64,000 nucleotides of DNA from Streptomyces sp. P3 (GTDB lineage: Bacteria > Actinomycetota > Actinomycetes > Streptomycetales > Streptomycetaceae): NCBI GenBank assembly GCA_016893485.2, contig JAFEKX020000001.1, positions 1,302,001 through 1,366,000 of the forward strand. Reading direction: 5' to 3'. Each line of letters opens with the position of its first letter. The first letter of the stretch is position 1. The notes under the pieces are model-generated. The model did no database searches, was not told the origin of the DNA, and saw only the letters and a program-made list of their open reading frames with translations. Positions 8,162-17,490 of this stretch are shown here, piece by piece. Made by a program: the position numbers and the translations under genes.

Positions 8162-9538
8162 GTGCAGAAGGATTTGAACCCGGGCTGTCTGGACTGGGAC
8201 GAGGTCGACCCCGCGCGACACCCCTTCGACCCGGAGTCGGCGGCGGAGACGGTACGTTCACTCGGCCCGGCCCACCGGATGCCGGCCCGCCCCGACGTTC
8301 CCTACGGCGGCCCCCTTCTGCACGACTGGAATTGGGACCTGGCGAGGCCCTGGGCCGACGCCATGTCGTACGCCCTCGCCGAGCACTACGGCACCTGGGC
8401 CACAGGCTGGCGCTGGGCGCACGACGAGGGGGACTACGACGGCGGGCCGGTCGGCAGCTGGTGCTGTGTGCTGCACTCGTTCACCACCCCGGAGGAGACC
8501 CTCGACCGGGTCGTCGACGGCCTGTGCGAGTGGCGTGACTGGCTGGAGCGGCTCGCGGAGCTGTTCGGGGCGTACCCGCTGGACCTGGCCGACGTGGCGG
8601 ACCAGCGGATCCTGTGGGAGTGCGCCGCCCGCAACCTCATCCTCCAGGCCTACGACCGCACCGGCTCGGGCAGCGGCTGGTACGGACACTGCCGTCAGGT
8701 CCTCACCTGGTTCCTCAGCCACTGGCACGTGGACCCCGATGTGGCACAGGAGTTGGTCGACGAGGCGATCGACGGCCGGTTCAGGAGCTGGACCGGCCCC
8801 GACCGGGTCCTGGTCGACGACATCGCGGAACGTCTCGCCCTCTCCCTACGACCCGACGACGCCGTACGACCGCCCGCCCCGGGCCCCGCGCCGGACCACC
8901 TGCGGAGCTGGCTCGCCGTCCGCGCGACCACGCCGTGGGAGGACGCGCCGGACGGCGGCGGCGACGGGCCGGTGACTCCGGCGCGCGACGGCGCGGCGGA
9001 GTACATCCGCGCCTTCGACCGCCCGGTCTCCAGGGCTCGCGGCGAGGGCCTGCTCACCGCCCTGGACCTGGTCCGGGCCGACGCGGCACGCGGCGCCGCC
9101 CTCGACTTCGAGCTGCTGCGCGGCTGGCAGCAGCACGTCCTCGGCACACCCGGACCGCCGTCGTTCCGCACCCTCCCGGCCTTCGCCAAGAAGGGCAGGG
9201 AGCGCTACGGCATCGGCCCCGACACCCGTGAACTCCTGGACGCCTGCCTGGCCGAGAGCACGCGGGACGCCGACCGTCCCCTCCCGCTGACCGCGCGCGC
9301 CGCCCGCGTCTGTCTCGACGTGTGCTTCTTCCATCCCTTCGACGACGGCAACGCCCGGTCCGCCTTCCTCGCCCTCGTCTTCGTGCTGGCCCGCGAGGGC
9401 GTCGCCCTGAACGCGGTCACCCTGCTCCGCCGTATCAGCCACGCGGCCGACAACCCGCAGAGCGGCGTGATCCTGGCCCGGTACGTCGACGTCCACCTCA
9501 CGGAGACCCGCCGCCGCGCCGCCTCAACCCCCGCCTAG
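8162..9538 (+). CDS. Fic/DOC-family protein with variant active-site motif
   Basis: Intact 458-residue protein. The C-terminal third carries HPFDDGNAR, the Fic signature HPFx(D/E)GNGR with Gly replaced by Ala; the catalytic His and following Phe, Asp and Asn are kept. Fic domains transfer AMP or other nucleotide parts to hydroxyl groups. The N-terminal 250 residues, rich in Trp and acidic residues (DWNWDLARPWADAMSYAL), match nothing I can name. I chose GTG 8162 because the residues before it (from TTG 8126) look unconserved; neither start has a strong ribosome site. No Phd-like antitoxin gene lies beside it, so a toxin-antitoxin role is not supported. Confidence 0.7.
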   Translation: MQKDLNPGCLDWDEVDPARHPFDPESAAETVRSLGPAHRMPARPDVPYGGPLLHDWNWDLARPWADAMSYALAEHYGTWATGWRWAHDEGDYDGGPVGSWCCVLHSFTTPEETLDRVVDGLCEWRDWLERLAELFGAYPLDLADVADQRILWECAARNLILQAYDRTGSGSGWYGHCRQVLTWFLSHWHVDPDVAQELVDEAIDGRFRSWTGPDRVLVDDIAERLALSLRPDDAVRPPAPGPAPDHLRSWLAVRATTPWEDAPDGGGDGPVTPARDGAAEYIRAFDRPVSRARGEGLLTALDLVRADAARGAALDFELLRGWQQHVLGTPGPPSFRTLPAFAKKGRERYGIGPDTRELLDACLAESTRDADRPLPLTARAARVCLDVCFFHPFDDGNARSAFLALVFVLAREGVALNAVTLLRRISHAADNPQSGVILARYVDVHLTETRRRAASTPA

Positions 9539-9600
9539 GAAGGGCGGGTTCACCAGCGCGGGAGCCTGAGCTCGCAGCCGGGCCGGACCCGCCGCATGTC

Positions 9601-11023
9601 TCAGGCCCACGCCGTCACGGGCACGAACGAACTGTCCGTCCGGAACAGGTCCGTGCCGTCCGTCGGGTCCACCCGGAGCTGGTAGTCGTAGTGGCGCAGG
9701 TAGTGGCCGGGGTAGTTGTACGACTCGAAGCGCAGCGCGCCGGTGGTGGTGCCCGTACGGGGGCGTAGAACGTCGCGTCCTGCGCGAACGTCGCCGTACC
9801 GTCGTGGGCGTCGAAGCGGCCCCGGAAGGCGTAGTGGCGCAGGTATTTGCCGGCCGCGTCCCGGAACGAGAAGCCGGTCGCGTCGGCGAGGCCGGCGACG
9901 ACGGTGAACGTGGACGCCTGCTTCAGGGAGGTGGTGCTGGAGCCGGTCACGACCGGCAGGTTGAGCAGCGCGGACTGCTCCTGCCAGTAGCGGGTCGGGT
10001 AGTTGGCGGACCGGAAGGAGCGGGTGACGCCGGTCGCGAGGCCCGGGCCGCCGGACACCGTCTCCTTGATGACCGTGAAGTGGCGTGCCGTACCGGAGAG
10101 GGTGGTCAGCGCGGTCGGCGCGGACCAGGTGGCGAAGGTGTCGTAGCTGTCGCTGTAGTAGTAGTTCCCGTCGCCGTAGCCGTCGAAGAAGATCCGCCAG
10201 CCGTCGTTGTCGAGCCGCACCACCGAGGGGCCCTCGCGGTAGCTGCCCCAGCCGGCCCAGTCGCCGGTCCTCGTGAGCGTGTAGGGGCCGGTGAGGCTGC
10301 CGGCGGTGCCGTACTCGATGTACTTCGCCGTCTCGTTCTTGGTGAAGGCGTGGTAGGTCGAGCCGGTCCGCACGATGTACGTGTCGATGTGGTTGGAGCC
10401 GATGCCCGCGAGCGCGACCGGTGAACTCCATGCTGTCAGCGCGGAGTTGGCCGCCTTCAGCCGGTACGGGGTGAAGATCCACTCGTCGTCGGCGGTGGAG
10501 CAGGACACGATGACGTTGACACTGCCGTCGGCGTCGACGAACCACTCGGGCGCCCACGCGCGCGACAGGTTGGCGATCGGGACCGTGTAGTCGTACAGGA
10601 ACGTCCAGTCGACCCGGTCGGCGCTGCGCGCGAAGCCGATGGTGGTGCTGACGTCCTGCCAGGTGTGGGTGGTGTACGTCAGGTAGTAGTAGCCGTCGGT
10701 GTGCTGGAACACGGACGCGTCGCGGATGCGGTTGCCCGGCGGGGTGTAGGCGGAGGCCTGGACGAGGCGGAAGTCGGTGGCGTCGTCGGACTGGTAGACG
10801 TCGACGGTGCCGTCGTCGCTGTTGCGGAACGGGACGATGGTGTAGCGGGTCGCGGAGCCGCTCGCGGGTGCGGCGGCCAGGGCGGTGCCGAGCAGTCCGG
10901 GGCCTCGCCCAGGACGAGTGCCGAGGCGGGTAGGACGGCCAGCGCGCGCAGCAGGGTGCGGCGGGACGGCGTGGGGGACGTGTGGTCACGGGCGGCTCTC
11001 CCGGAGACTCGGACGTTCGCCAT
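9601..11023 (-). CDS. Secreted glycoside hydrolase, GH43-like, with AbfB-like arabinose-binding domain (frame-shifted)
   Basis: Predicted extracellular arabinan/xylan-active enzyme. The start has a Tat signal, SRRTLLRALAVLPASALVL. The catalytic propeller includes GNRIRDASVFQHTDGYYYLTY, SRAWAPEWFVDADG, IDTYIVRTGSTYHAFTK and REGPSVVRLDNDGWRIFFDGY, with Glu of REGP as likely acid. The C-terminus has repeated AbfB-like motifs: SANYPTRYW, DAAGKYLRHYAFRGRFDAHD and YNYPGHYLRHYDYQLRVDP. Breaks are near 10900, just after the signal peptide, and near 9765. ATG 11023 is the only start compatible with the signal. The exact substrate cannot be told from sequence. Confidence 0.8.
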
Positions 11024-11228
11024 ATCGAACGCGGTTCGTGAATTCGATCAGAAGGTAGGGGTGCGGCAGGAGCACGTCAATGGTTTGCGCAGCGCCTCGC
11101 GATCTCTGTGCGGCAGCTGTGCCGCAGGTCGAACCACCCGTGCGCCGGGGAAGTTGCCGCATCCGCAGCACGCCGGGCCCCCGGACGTTACCGTTCGGTA
11201 GACCCACGCGCTCCCGGAGGTGCCCGCC

Positions 11229-12671
11229 ATGACGCCCGACCGCTCCGCAGGCCTGGCCGAGTCGGCCCGCGCCCTGGCCGCCGGCGAGGTGACCTCCCGC
11301 GCCCTCACCGAACAGGCCCTGGCCCGGATCGAGTCAACTCAGGCCACGCTGAACGCCTTTCGGATCGTACGGAGGAGGCGGCCCTCGCCGAGGCCGACGC
11401 GGCGGACGAGCAACTCGCCGCCGGGGTACGGAAACCGCTCCTCGGAGTGCCGGTCGCCGTCAAGGACGACATGGACGTGGCGGGCGAACCGACCGCGTTC
11501 GGCTGCCGGGGCGAGTTCCCGCCGGTGCCCGAGGACGGGAGGCCGTACGCCGACTGCGCGCCGCCGGGGCGGTCGTCGTCGGGAAGACCAACACGTGCGA
11601 GTTCGGGCAGTGGCCTTTCACCGAGGGGCCGGCGTTCGGCGCGACCCGCAATCCGTGGAACTCCCTTCACACGCCCGGGGTTCGTCCGGTGGCTCGGCGG
11701 CGGCGGTCGCCGCGGGGCTGGTCCCGGCGGCGCTCGGCTCGGACGGCGCCGGTTCGGTGCGCATCCCCGCCTCCTGGACGCACCTCGTCGGCGTCAAGCC
11801 GCAGCGCGGCCGCATCTCGACCTGGCCGCGCGGCGAGTCCTTCCACGGCATCACGGTCAACGGCACCCTCACCCGCACGGTCGCCGACGCGGCCCTGCTC
11901 CTGGACGCGGCGAGCGGCAACCACGCCGGGGACCTGCACCGCCCGCCCGCGCTCACCCTCACGGAGGCGGTGGGCCGCGACCCTGGCCGCCTGCGCATCG
12001 CCCTCTCCCTGAAGCCGCCGTTCACCGCACTGCCCGCCCGGCTGCGACCGGACGTACGGGCCCGCGTCCTCGAACTGGCCGACACGCTGGTCCAGTTGGG
12101 CCACACGGTCGTGGAGGACGATCCGCCGTACGGCCGGATCGGGCTGGGCTTCCTCCCCCGCGCCACCGCCGGTATCGCCGAGCGGGTCCGCGAGGCGCCG
12201 CACCCCGGACTCCTCGACCGCCGCACCCTGGAGGCCGCGCGTCTCGGCCGGCTGCTGGGCGGGGCCCCGCTGCGGTCGGCCCGGCGCGCGGAGGCGGTCC
12301 TGCACGACCGGATCGGCGCGTTCTTCGGGATGTACGACGTGGTCCTCGCGCCGACAACCGCCGCTCCCCCGCCCCTGGTTGGCGCGCTGCACGACCTGAG
12401 CGGTCCCGCGACCGACCGCGCGATGGTCGCCGCGTGCCCCTACGCCTGGCCGTGGAACGTCCTCGGCTGGCCCGGCGTCAGCATCCCCGCCGGTTTCGTG
12501 GCGGACGGACTCCCGGTCGGCGCCCAGCTGTTGGGCCCGTCGAACAGTGAGCCGCTGCTGCTGTCGCTCGCCGCGCGGCTGGAGGCGGAGCTGCGCTGGC
12601 ACGAGCGGTGGCCGGAGCCCGCCCTGGCGGATTCCCCGGCGGCACAGGCGGGTCGGGCCCGTACCCTGTGA
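11229..12671 (+). CDS. Amidase signature family hydrolase (frame-shifted)
   Basis: Hydrolyses amide bonds with a Ser-cisSer-Lys triad. The Lys lies in [28 protein letters not shown] and [20 protein letters not shown] supply the Gly/Ser-rich signature, followed by [13 protein letters not shown]. The C-terminal half includes [14 protein letters not shown] and [15 protein letters not shown]. Three missing bases, near 11370, 11555 and 11680, restore the original frame, giving about 480 residues, the usual size. ATG 11229 sits 9 nt after GGAGG. It is monocistronic and divergent from the GH43-like gene across a 205-bp intergenic stretch. Substrate is unknown. Confidence 0.85.
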   Translation: MTPDRSAGLAESARALAAGEVTSRALTEQALARIESTQATLNAFRIVRRRRPSPRPTRRTSNSPPGYGNRSSECRSPSRTTWTWRANRPRSAAGASSRRCPRTGGRTPTARRRGGRRREDQHVRVRAVAFHRGAGVRRDPQSVELPSHARGSSGGSAAAVAAGLVPAALGSDGAGSVRIPASWTHLVGVKPQRGRISTWPRGESFHGITVNGTLTRTVADAALLLDAASGNHAGDLHRPPALTLTEAVGRDPGRLRIALSLKPPFTALPARLRPDVRARVLELADTLVQLGHTVVEDDPPYGRIGLGFLPRATAGIAERVREAPHPGLLDRRTLEAARLGRLLGGAPLRSARRAEAVLHDRIGAFFGMYDVVLAPTTAAPPPLVGALHDLSGPATDRAMVAACPYAWPWNVLGWPGVSIPAGFVADGLPVGAQLLGPSNSEPLLLSLAARLEAELRWHERWPEPALADSPAAQAGRARTL

Positions 12672-12673
12672 CC

Positions 12674-12892
12674 ATGCAGGATGCGTCGATGGTCGGGCTG
12701 ATGGGGCGGGTCACGGGGACGATCGGGCCCGGGCTCGTCGGTGAGGTGATCGTCCGGGTGCGCGGCGGCGCCGAGCACTTCCTCGCGTACGCCGCCACGG
12801 GCACGGACCGGATCGAGTCGGGGACCGTGGTGATGGTGGTGGAGTACCTGCCGCCGAGGACGGTCTACGTCACCCAGGCATACGACAGTTGA
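12674..12892 (+). CDS. Small NfeD-like OB-fold protein
   Basis: A 72-residue protein, MGRVTGTIGPGLVGEVIVRVRGG through GTVVMVVEYLPPRTVYVTQAYDS, resembling the soluble C-terminal beta-barrel of NfeD without protease or membrane parts. NfeD proteins are commonly encoded beside flotillins, and a flotillin-like gene follows at 13036. TACCCT at 12662-12667, six bases before ATG 12674, looks like a -10 box giving a leaderless message; there is no ribosome site. The amidase stop lies inside that spacer. Assignment rests on fold impression plus neighbour. Confidence 0.65.
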   Translation: MQDASMVGLMGRVTGTIGPGLVGEVIVRVRGGAEHFLAYAATGTDRIESGTVVMVVEYLPPRTVYVTQAYDS

Positions 12893-13035
12893 GCCCACTC
12901 CCTCGCAGGTGAGAGCTGTCCGGGGGCGCATGCGTCAAGATTGCAACAAGGATCCGTCAGCGTCTGTACCCCGGTCTCGCGCAGGCGCACACTCCCTTCG
13001 TTCGGTGCCGAAAGGGCACCATCACAAGGGGGCGA

Positions 13036-14532
13036 ATGCCGATGGTCATCGGCGTCGTAGCGGGGGCGGCTGTTGTCGCCGTGCTCGTACTGATCGGTCT
13101 GTTCAAGTCGATGTGGCGGGTCGCCGAGCCCAACGAGGCACTCATCATCTCGGGCTCCAAGCACCGCACCGAAGGCCTTGAGGAAGGCATGGGGTTCCGC
13201 ATCGTCACGGGGCGCGGCACACTCGTGATGCCCGGAGTGCAGGCGGTGCGCAAGATCTCGCTGGACCTCAACGAGACCGAACTGCACGTGGATTGCGTGA
13301 CCACCCAGGGCATTCCGCTCAAGGTGCGGGGCGTGGTCATCTTCAAGGTGGGCGACGACTTCGTGTCGATCGCCAACGCGGGACGGCGTTTCCTCGACCA
13401 GCAGAAGATGATGTCGGAGCGCGTGCACAACGTGTTCGCCGGTCATCTCCGGTCCATCGTGGGCGGGTTGACGGTCGAGGACATGATCCGCGACCGGGAG
13501 AAGCTCACCGGGCAGACCCGGGCCGCGTGCGGTACGGAGATGGAGAAGCTGGGTCTGATTGTGGACTCCCTGCAGATCCACGAGATCGAGGACCCCACGG
13601 GGTACATCAAGAACCTCGCGATGCCGCACGCGGCGGCCGTGCAGCGGGACGCGCGCATCGCACAGGCCGAGGCCAACCGGCTGGCCACCGAGGCCGAACA
13701 GAAGGCCGCAGCACGGATGTCGGAGGCCACCCGGGACAGCGAGATCCTCCAGGCCGGCTACCAGGCCGAGCGCGACAAGGCGGCGGCGAAGGCCCGTCAG
13801 GCCGGCCCGCTCGCCGACGCGGCCGCCCGGCAGGACGTCGTCGTACAGGAGACCCGGATCGCCGAACTCGACGCGCTGCGGCGGGAACAGCAGCTCCAGG
13901 CGGACGTCCGCAAGCCGGCGGACGCCCAGGCCTACGAGACCCGGGCCCGCGCCGAGGCCGAGCGCGACGCGCGGATCTCGGCGGCCCAGGCCAAGGCGCA
14001 GGAGACCGAGTTGGCGGCGGCGGCCGAGGCGAATCGCGTCAAGGCGGCGGCGATCGCCGAGGCCGAGGCGACCAAGGCACGCGGTGCGGCCGCGGCCACG
14101 GCGACCAGGGCGACCGGTGAGGCCGAGGCCGCCGCCGCGCAGGCGAAGGGTCTCGCGGCGGCCGAGGCGACCAGGGCCCAGGGTCTCGCCGAGGCGGAGG
14201 CCATCAAGGCGAGGGCCGCGGCCCTCGCCGAGAACCAGGAGGCCGTGGTCGCGCAGCAACTGGCCGAGAACTGGCCGGAGATCGTGCGGGCGGGCGCGTC
14301 CGCGTTCGGCAGCGTCGACAACATGGTGGTCCTCAACGGGGCCGACGGCATGGCGGACATGCTCGCCAAGGCGCTCACCATGGGCGGCACGGGCCTCGGT
14401 CTGGCCCGCCAGCTGCTCGCCTCGATGAACCAGAACGAGCACGCTCCGAACGGGCAGGCTCTGAACGGGACTTCGGGCCTCAACGGGGTCACGGCACCGC
14501 CGTCGCAGAAGGTGCCGGTGGAAAAGGAGTAG
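13036..14532 (+). CDS. SPFH/flotillin-like membrane scaffold protein
   Basis: Intact 498-residue protein. An N-terminal membrane anchor (VIGVVAGAAVVAVLVLIGLF) precedes an SPFH domain (EPNEALIISG, GMGFRIVTGRG, ISLDLNETELHVDCVTTQGI, LRSIVGGLTVEDMIRDR). A long Ala/Glu coiled coil follows (about 215-410), then a C-terminal segment, GAADGMADMLAKAL-like, with an Asn/Gly-rich tail. Flotillins organise membrane microdomains. AAGGGG before ATG 13036 supports the start; ATG 13042 is an alternative. The preceding NfeD-like gene fits the usual pairing. Confidence 0.88.
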   Translation: MPMVIGVVAGAAVVAVLVLIGLFKSMWRVAEPNEALIISGSKHRTEGLEEGMGFRIVTGRGTLVMPGVQAVRKISLDLNETELHVDCVTTQGIPLKVRGVVIFKVGDDFVSIANAGRRFLDQQKMMSERVHNVFAGHLRSIVGGLTVEDMIRDREKLTGQTRAACGTEMEKLGLIVDSLQIHEIEDPTGYIKNLAMPHAAAVQRDARIAQAEANRLATEAEQKAAARMSEATRDSEILQAGYQAERDKAAAKARQAGPLADAAARQDVVVQETRIAELDALRREQQLQADVRKPADAQAYETRARAEAERDARISAAQAKAQETELAAAAEANRVKAAAIAEAEATKARGAAAATATRATGEAEAAAAQAKGLAAAEATRAQGLAEAEAIKARAAALAENQEAVVAQQLAENWPEIVRAGASAFGSVDNMVVLNGADGMADMLAKALTMGGTGLGLARQLLASMNQNEHAPNGQALNGTSGLNGVTAPPSQKVPVEKE

Positions 14533-14583
14533 AGGGGCGCAGGACGGAGTCGGGTGATCGTCCGACGGGCGCCCGGCGTCCGG

Positions 14584-14619
14584 GGTCACGGAGGCACGCT
14601 CTAAGGTGCCTCCGTGACC
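14584..14619. promoter_or_regulatory. Perfect 14-bp palindrome covering the start of the MazF-like gene
   Basis: GGTCACGGAGGCAC (14584-14597) pairs with GTGCCTCCGTGACC (14606-14619) around an 8-nt loop. TAAGGT (14602-14607) lies across loop and right arm, six bases before GTG 14614, where a -10 box for a leaderless message would be. The right arm contains the start codon. This layout suits an operator for repression, or an RNA hairpin in the upstream message. No repressor gene is adjacent. Confidence 0.6.
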
Positions 14620-15059
14620 GCCTTTACCGATGAGAACGTTCCGGGCCGGTTCGGCCCCTCCGCCACCACCGAGGCCGACCCGCGCGAGGTCGGCAGGGTC
14701 CGTACCGAGTACTCCCCGCGCACGACGGCGACCCCGATCCCGGCGAGATCGTCTGGACCTGGGTGCCGTTCGAGGAGAACGACGGCCGGGGCAAGGACCG
14801 CCCGGTGCTCGTCGTGGCCCGTGAGCCCGGCGGGACCCTGCTCGCCGTCCAGCTGTCCAGCAAGCGCCACGACGGCGACCGCGAGTGGGTGGCCATCGGC
14901 AGCGGTCCCTGGGACAAGTCCGGCCGCGACTCGTGGGTCGCCGTGGACCGCGTCCTGCGCCTGCACGAGGACGGCATGCGGCGCGAGGCCTGCGCGATCG
15001 ACCAGATGCGCTTCAACCTCGTCCGGCACCGGCTGCACGAGCGCTACGGCTGGACCTGA
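14614..15059 (+). CDS. Orphan PemK/MazF-family toxin-like protein (frame-shifted)
   Basis: About 148 residues after correcting one missing C near 14722. The SH3-like fold motifs are visible: DPGEIVWTWVPFEENDGRGKD, RPVLVVAREPGGTLLAVQL and SWVAVDRVLRL. MazF proteins cleave mRNA at short sequences. The family usually has a small antitoxin gene directly upstream; here the upstream 80 bp is non-coding and the next gene is the flotillin, so it is either orphan or not a toxin. GTG 14614 lies inside a 14-bp palindrome. The 3' end overlaps the convergent PARG-like gene by 16 bp. Confidence 0.78.
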
Positions 15060-15925
15060 CCGGCTGAACCCGCGCCGCTCGCTCTGGAGTCGGCGCTCAG
15101 GAAGGTCCGTAGGAACGCGTCCCGGACCGTGGCACCCGGTGTGCGGTCCAGGACGCCGAACACCACGTGCTCGAAGGCCGCGGCGAACCGTCCGCCCGGC
15201 CCGAGCAGCGTGTGGAAGGCGCCCGCGACCTGGGCCGGGTCGTTCCGGAACACCCCGCAGCCCCAGGCACCCAGGACCAGCCGCCGGTAGCCGTGCAGGG
15301 CGGCCGTCTCCAGCACCCGCTCCGCGCGGACGGCGAGCGCCCGCGGCAGCTCGGCCGCGCGCTCCGGTGCCGTGCGCAGTACCACCCCCGCGTTCGGCGC
15401 GGCGGCGGTCAGGAAACCGGCCGTGTACGGCTCGTCCAGGAGGCGGCCCCTGTCGTCGCGGAAGACGGGGACGGCCGGTGAGTGGATGACCCGGTCCGTG
15501 TAGAACGGATCGCGGTGGGCGCGGTGGTGGTCGTAGAAACCGCGGGCTTCGAGCAGGCACGTGTACAGCGCGGAGGCGCGGCACAGGGCCTCTTCCTGGG
15601 CCTGTGCGCCGTTCAGGAAGCCGCCGCCCGGGTTGCGGGCCGAGGCGAAGTTCAGGACGGCGACCGGGCCGGTGAGGCGGCGGGCGGCCTCCAGACTGCT
15701 CTCGCCGGTGACCTCGAGGACGGTGTCCACGGGTGAGACCGGCGGTATGCGGACCGGTTCCGGGCCATGGAGGCGCGTACCCGCGCGGGCCGCCTCGGTG
15801 TCCGTGGCGATGGACACCTCGTGCCCGTCCGCCGTGCGGTAGTGCCCTTCCGCGACGATCTGCTCGGTCTGCTGCGCGATGCCGCGCAGGCAGGCGCGCT
15901 CATGGCATAACCCCGTGTACGCCAT
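15044..15925 (-). CDS. TIGR02452-type macrodomain protein, bacterial poly(ADP-ribose) glycohydrolase-like
   Basis: Intact 293-residue protein. NPGGGFLNGAQAQEEALC is the PARG signature (GGG-x6-8-QEE) that binds and hydrolyses ADP-ribose chains. YTGLCHERACLRGIAQQTE, PNAGVVLRTAPE and LVLGAWGCGVFRNDP are further family blocks. Such enzymes remove poly- or mono-ADP-ribose. The gene is convergent with, and overlaps, the MazF-like gene. ATG 15925 is the first start, though the conserved part begins about ten residues later. The 255 bp upstream to egtA hold no recognised gene. Confidence 0.85.
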   Translation of the reverse strand: MAYTGLCHERACLRGIAQQTEQIVAEGHYRTADGHEVSIATDTEAARAGTRLHGPEPVRIPPVSPVDTVLEVTGESSLEAARRLTGPVAVLNFASARNPGGGFLNGAQAQEEALCRASALYTCLLEARGFYDHHRAHRDPFYTDRVIHSPAVPVFRDDRGRLLDEPYTAGFLTAAAPNAGVVLRTAPERAAELPRALAVRAERVLETAALHGYRRLVLGAWGCGVFRNDPAQVAGAFHTLLGPGGRFAAAFEHVVFGVLDRTPGATVRDAFLRTFLSADSRASGAGSAGQVQP

Positions 15926-16180
15926 GAGCGCGCGCCCCGCGATCTCCCCGTGTTCTCCCCGTCGTGCTCATATGTTCATCGTGAGCGATGCTGGTCGTGC
16001 GGTGCAACGGAGTTTTCGGGCCCCGCGAACAGCCGGCGAACCGGAGATTACCGATCCCGAACGTGGCAATACGCACCCTTGTGCGACCAGCCGCGAGGGT
16101 CTTGGGTGGGACGAGTGTGCCGCCCCGGACCCAACAGAAACCGGGCCGGTGGCATGGTGGAATCTCAGGAGGATCCCGAC

Positions 16181-17490
16181 ATGTCCGATACGGCAAGTGA
16201 CTGTAGCGACTGTACGGAGCCCCGTACCGCGGTCACCGAACCCGAGGTGGAGGCCCTGGTCAGGGGCATCTGCTTCAAGACCGGTCCGCCCCGCACCCTC
16301 GGGGTCGAAGTGGAATGGCTCGTCCACGAGCTGCGCATGCCGCAGCTCCCGTGACACCCGAACGACTCGAAGCGGCCTACGCCGCCTTGAGGACCGTGCC
16401 TCTGAGGTCGGCGCTCACCGTCGAGCCCGGCGGCCAGCTGGAACTCAGCTCGTCGCCCGCCGCCTCCCTGATGGAGTGCATCGGTTCCGTCTCCGAAGAC
16501 CTGGACGCCGTGCGCGCCGTCCTGCGCCGCGACAACCTGGGTCTTGTCGGTGTCGGCCACGATCCCTGGCATCCGCCGCGTCGGTTCCTGCACGAGCCGC
16601 GCTACGACGCCATGGAGCGCTGCCTCGACCGCACCGGCCCGGCGGGCCGACGCATGATGTGCACCTCGGCGTCCGTGCAGGTGTGCCTGGACGCCGGTTA
16701 CGAGGAGCCGGGCCCGCTCGGGCTCGGGCGGCGCTGGTGGCTGGCGCACCAGCTGGGCGCGGTCCTGGTGGCCGCGTTCGCGAACTCCCCGCTGGTCGGC
16801 CGCAGCCCCACCGGCTGGCGCTCCACCCGGCAGCTCATCTGGATGGAGATCGGTCCCGGCCGCGCGGGCGGTCCGACCCTGGACGAGGCACCGCGCGACG
16901 CCTGGACCGACCTCGTCCTGGACGCGCCGGTGATGTGCATACGGCAGGACAGCGGCCCGTGGGACGTGCCGGAGGAACTGACGTTCCGGGAGTGGATCAG
17001 ATCGGGCTCGCCGAGACCTCCGACCCGTGAGGATCTCGACTACCACGTCTCGACACTGTTCCCGCCGGTCAGACCGCGCGGCCATCTCGAACTGCGCATG
17101 ATCGACGCGCAGCCCGGGGACGACGGCTGGATCGTGCCGCTGGCCGTGACGACGGCGCTCTTCGACGACCCGGAGGCGGCCGAGACCGCGTACCGGGCCG
17201 TGAAGCCGCTGGCCGAACGGACCCAGGGACTGCCCGCGCCGCACAATCCGCTGTGGATCGACGCGGCCCGCTACGGGCTGTCCGACCCGGAGCTGCACGA
17301 GGCCGCCCTCGTCTGCTTCGCCGCGGCGCTGGAGGCCCTGCCCCGGCTGGGCGCCACCGCCGGGGTCATGGACGCCGTCCGCGCGTTCTTCGACCGCTAT
17401 GTCGTCCGGGGCCGCTGCCCCGCCGACGATCTGCTCGACCGCGTGCGCGGCACGGACAGCCGCCCGCACGGGAAGGACATCCGCACATGA
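16181..17490 (+). CDS. egtA: EgtA, glutamate-cysteine ligase of ergothioneine biosynthesis (frame-shifted)
   Basis: Makes gamma-glutamylcysteine, the sulfur donor for Egt[12 protein letters not shown] at the N-terminus is the glutamate/ATP binding block of the GCS2-like family. [44 protein letters not shown] and [11 protein letters not shown] follow. One missing C near 16352 interrupts the frame; the corrected protein is about 436 residues. ATG 16181 follows CAGGAGG at 16167-16173. The stop overlaps the egtB start (ATGA). Confidence 0.93.
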
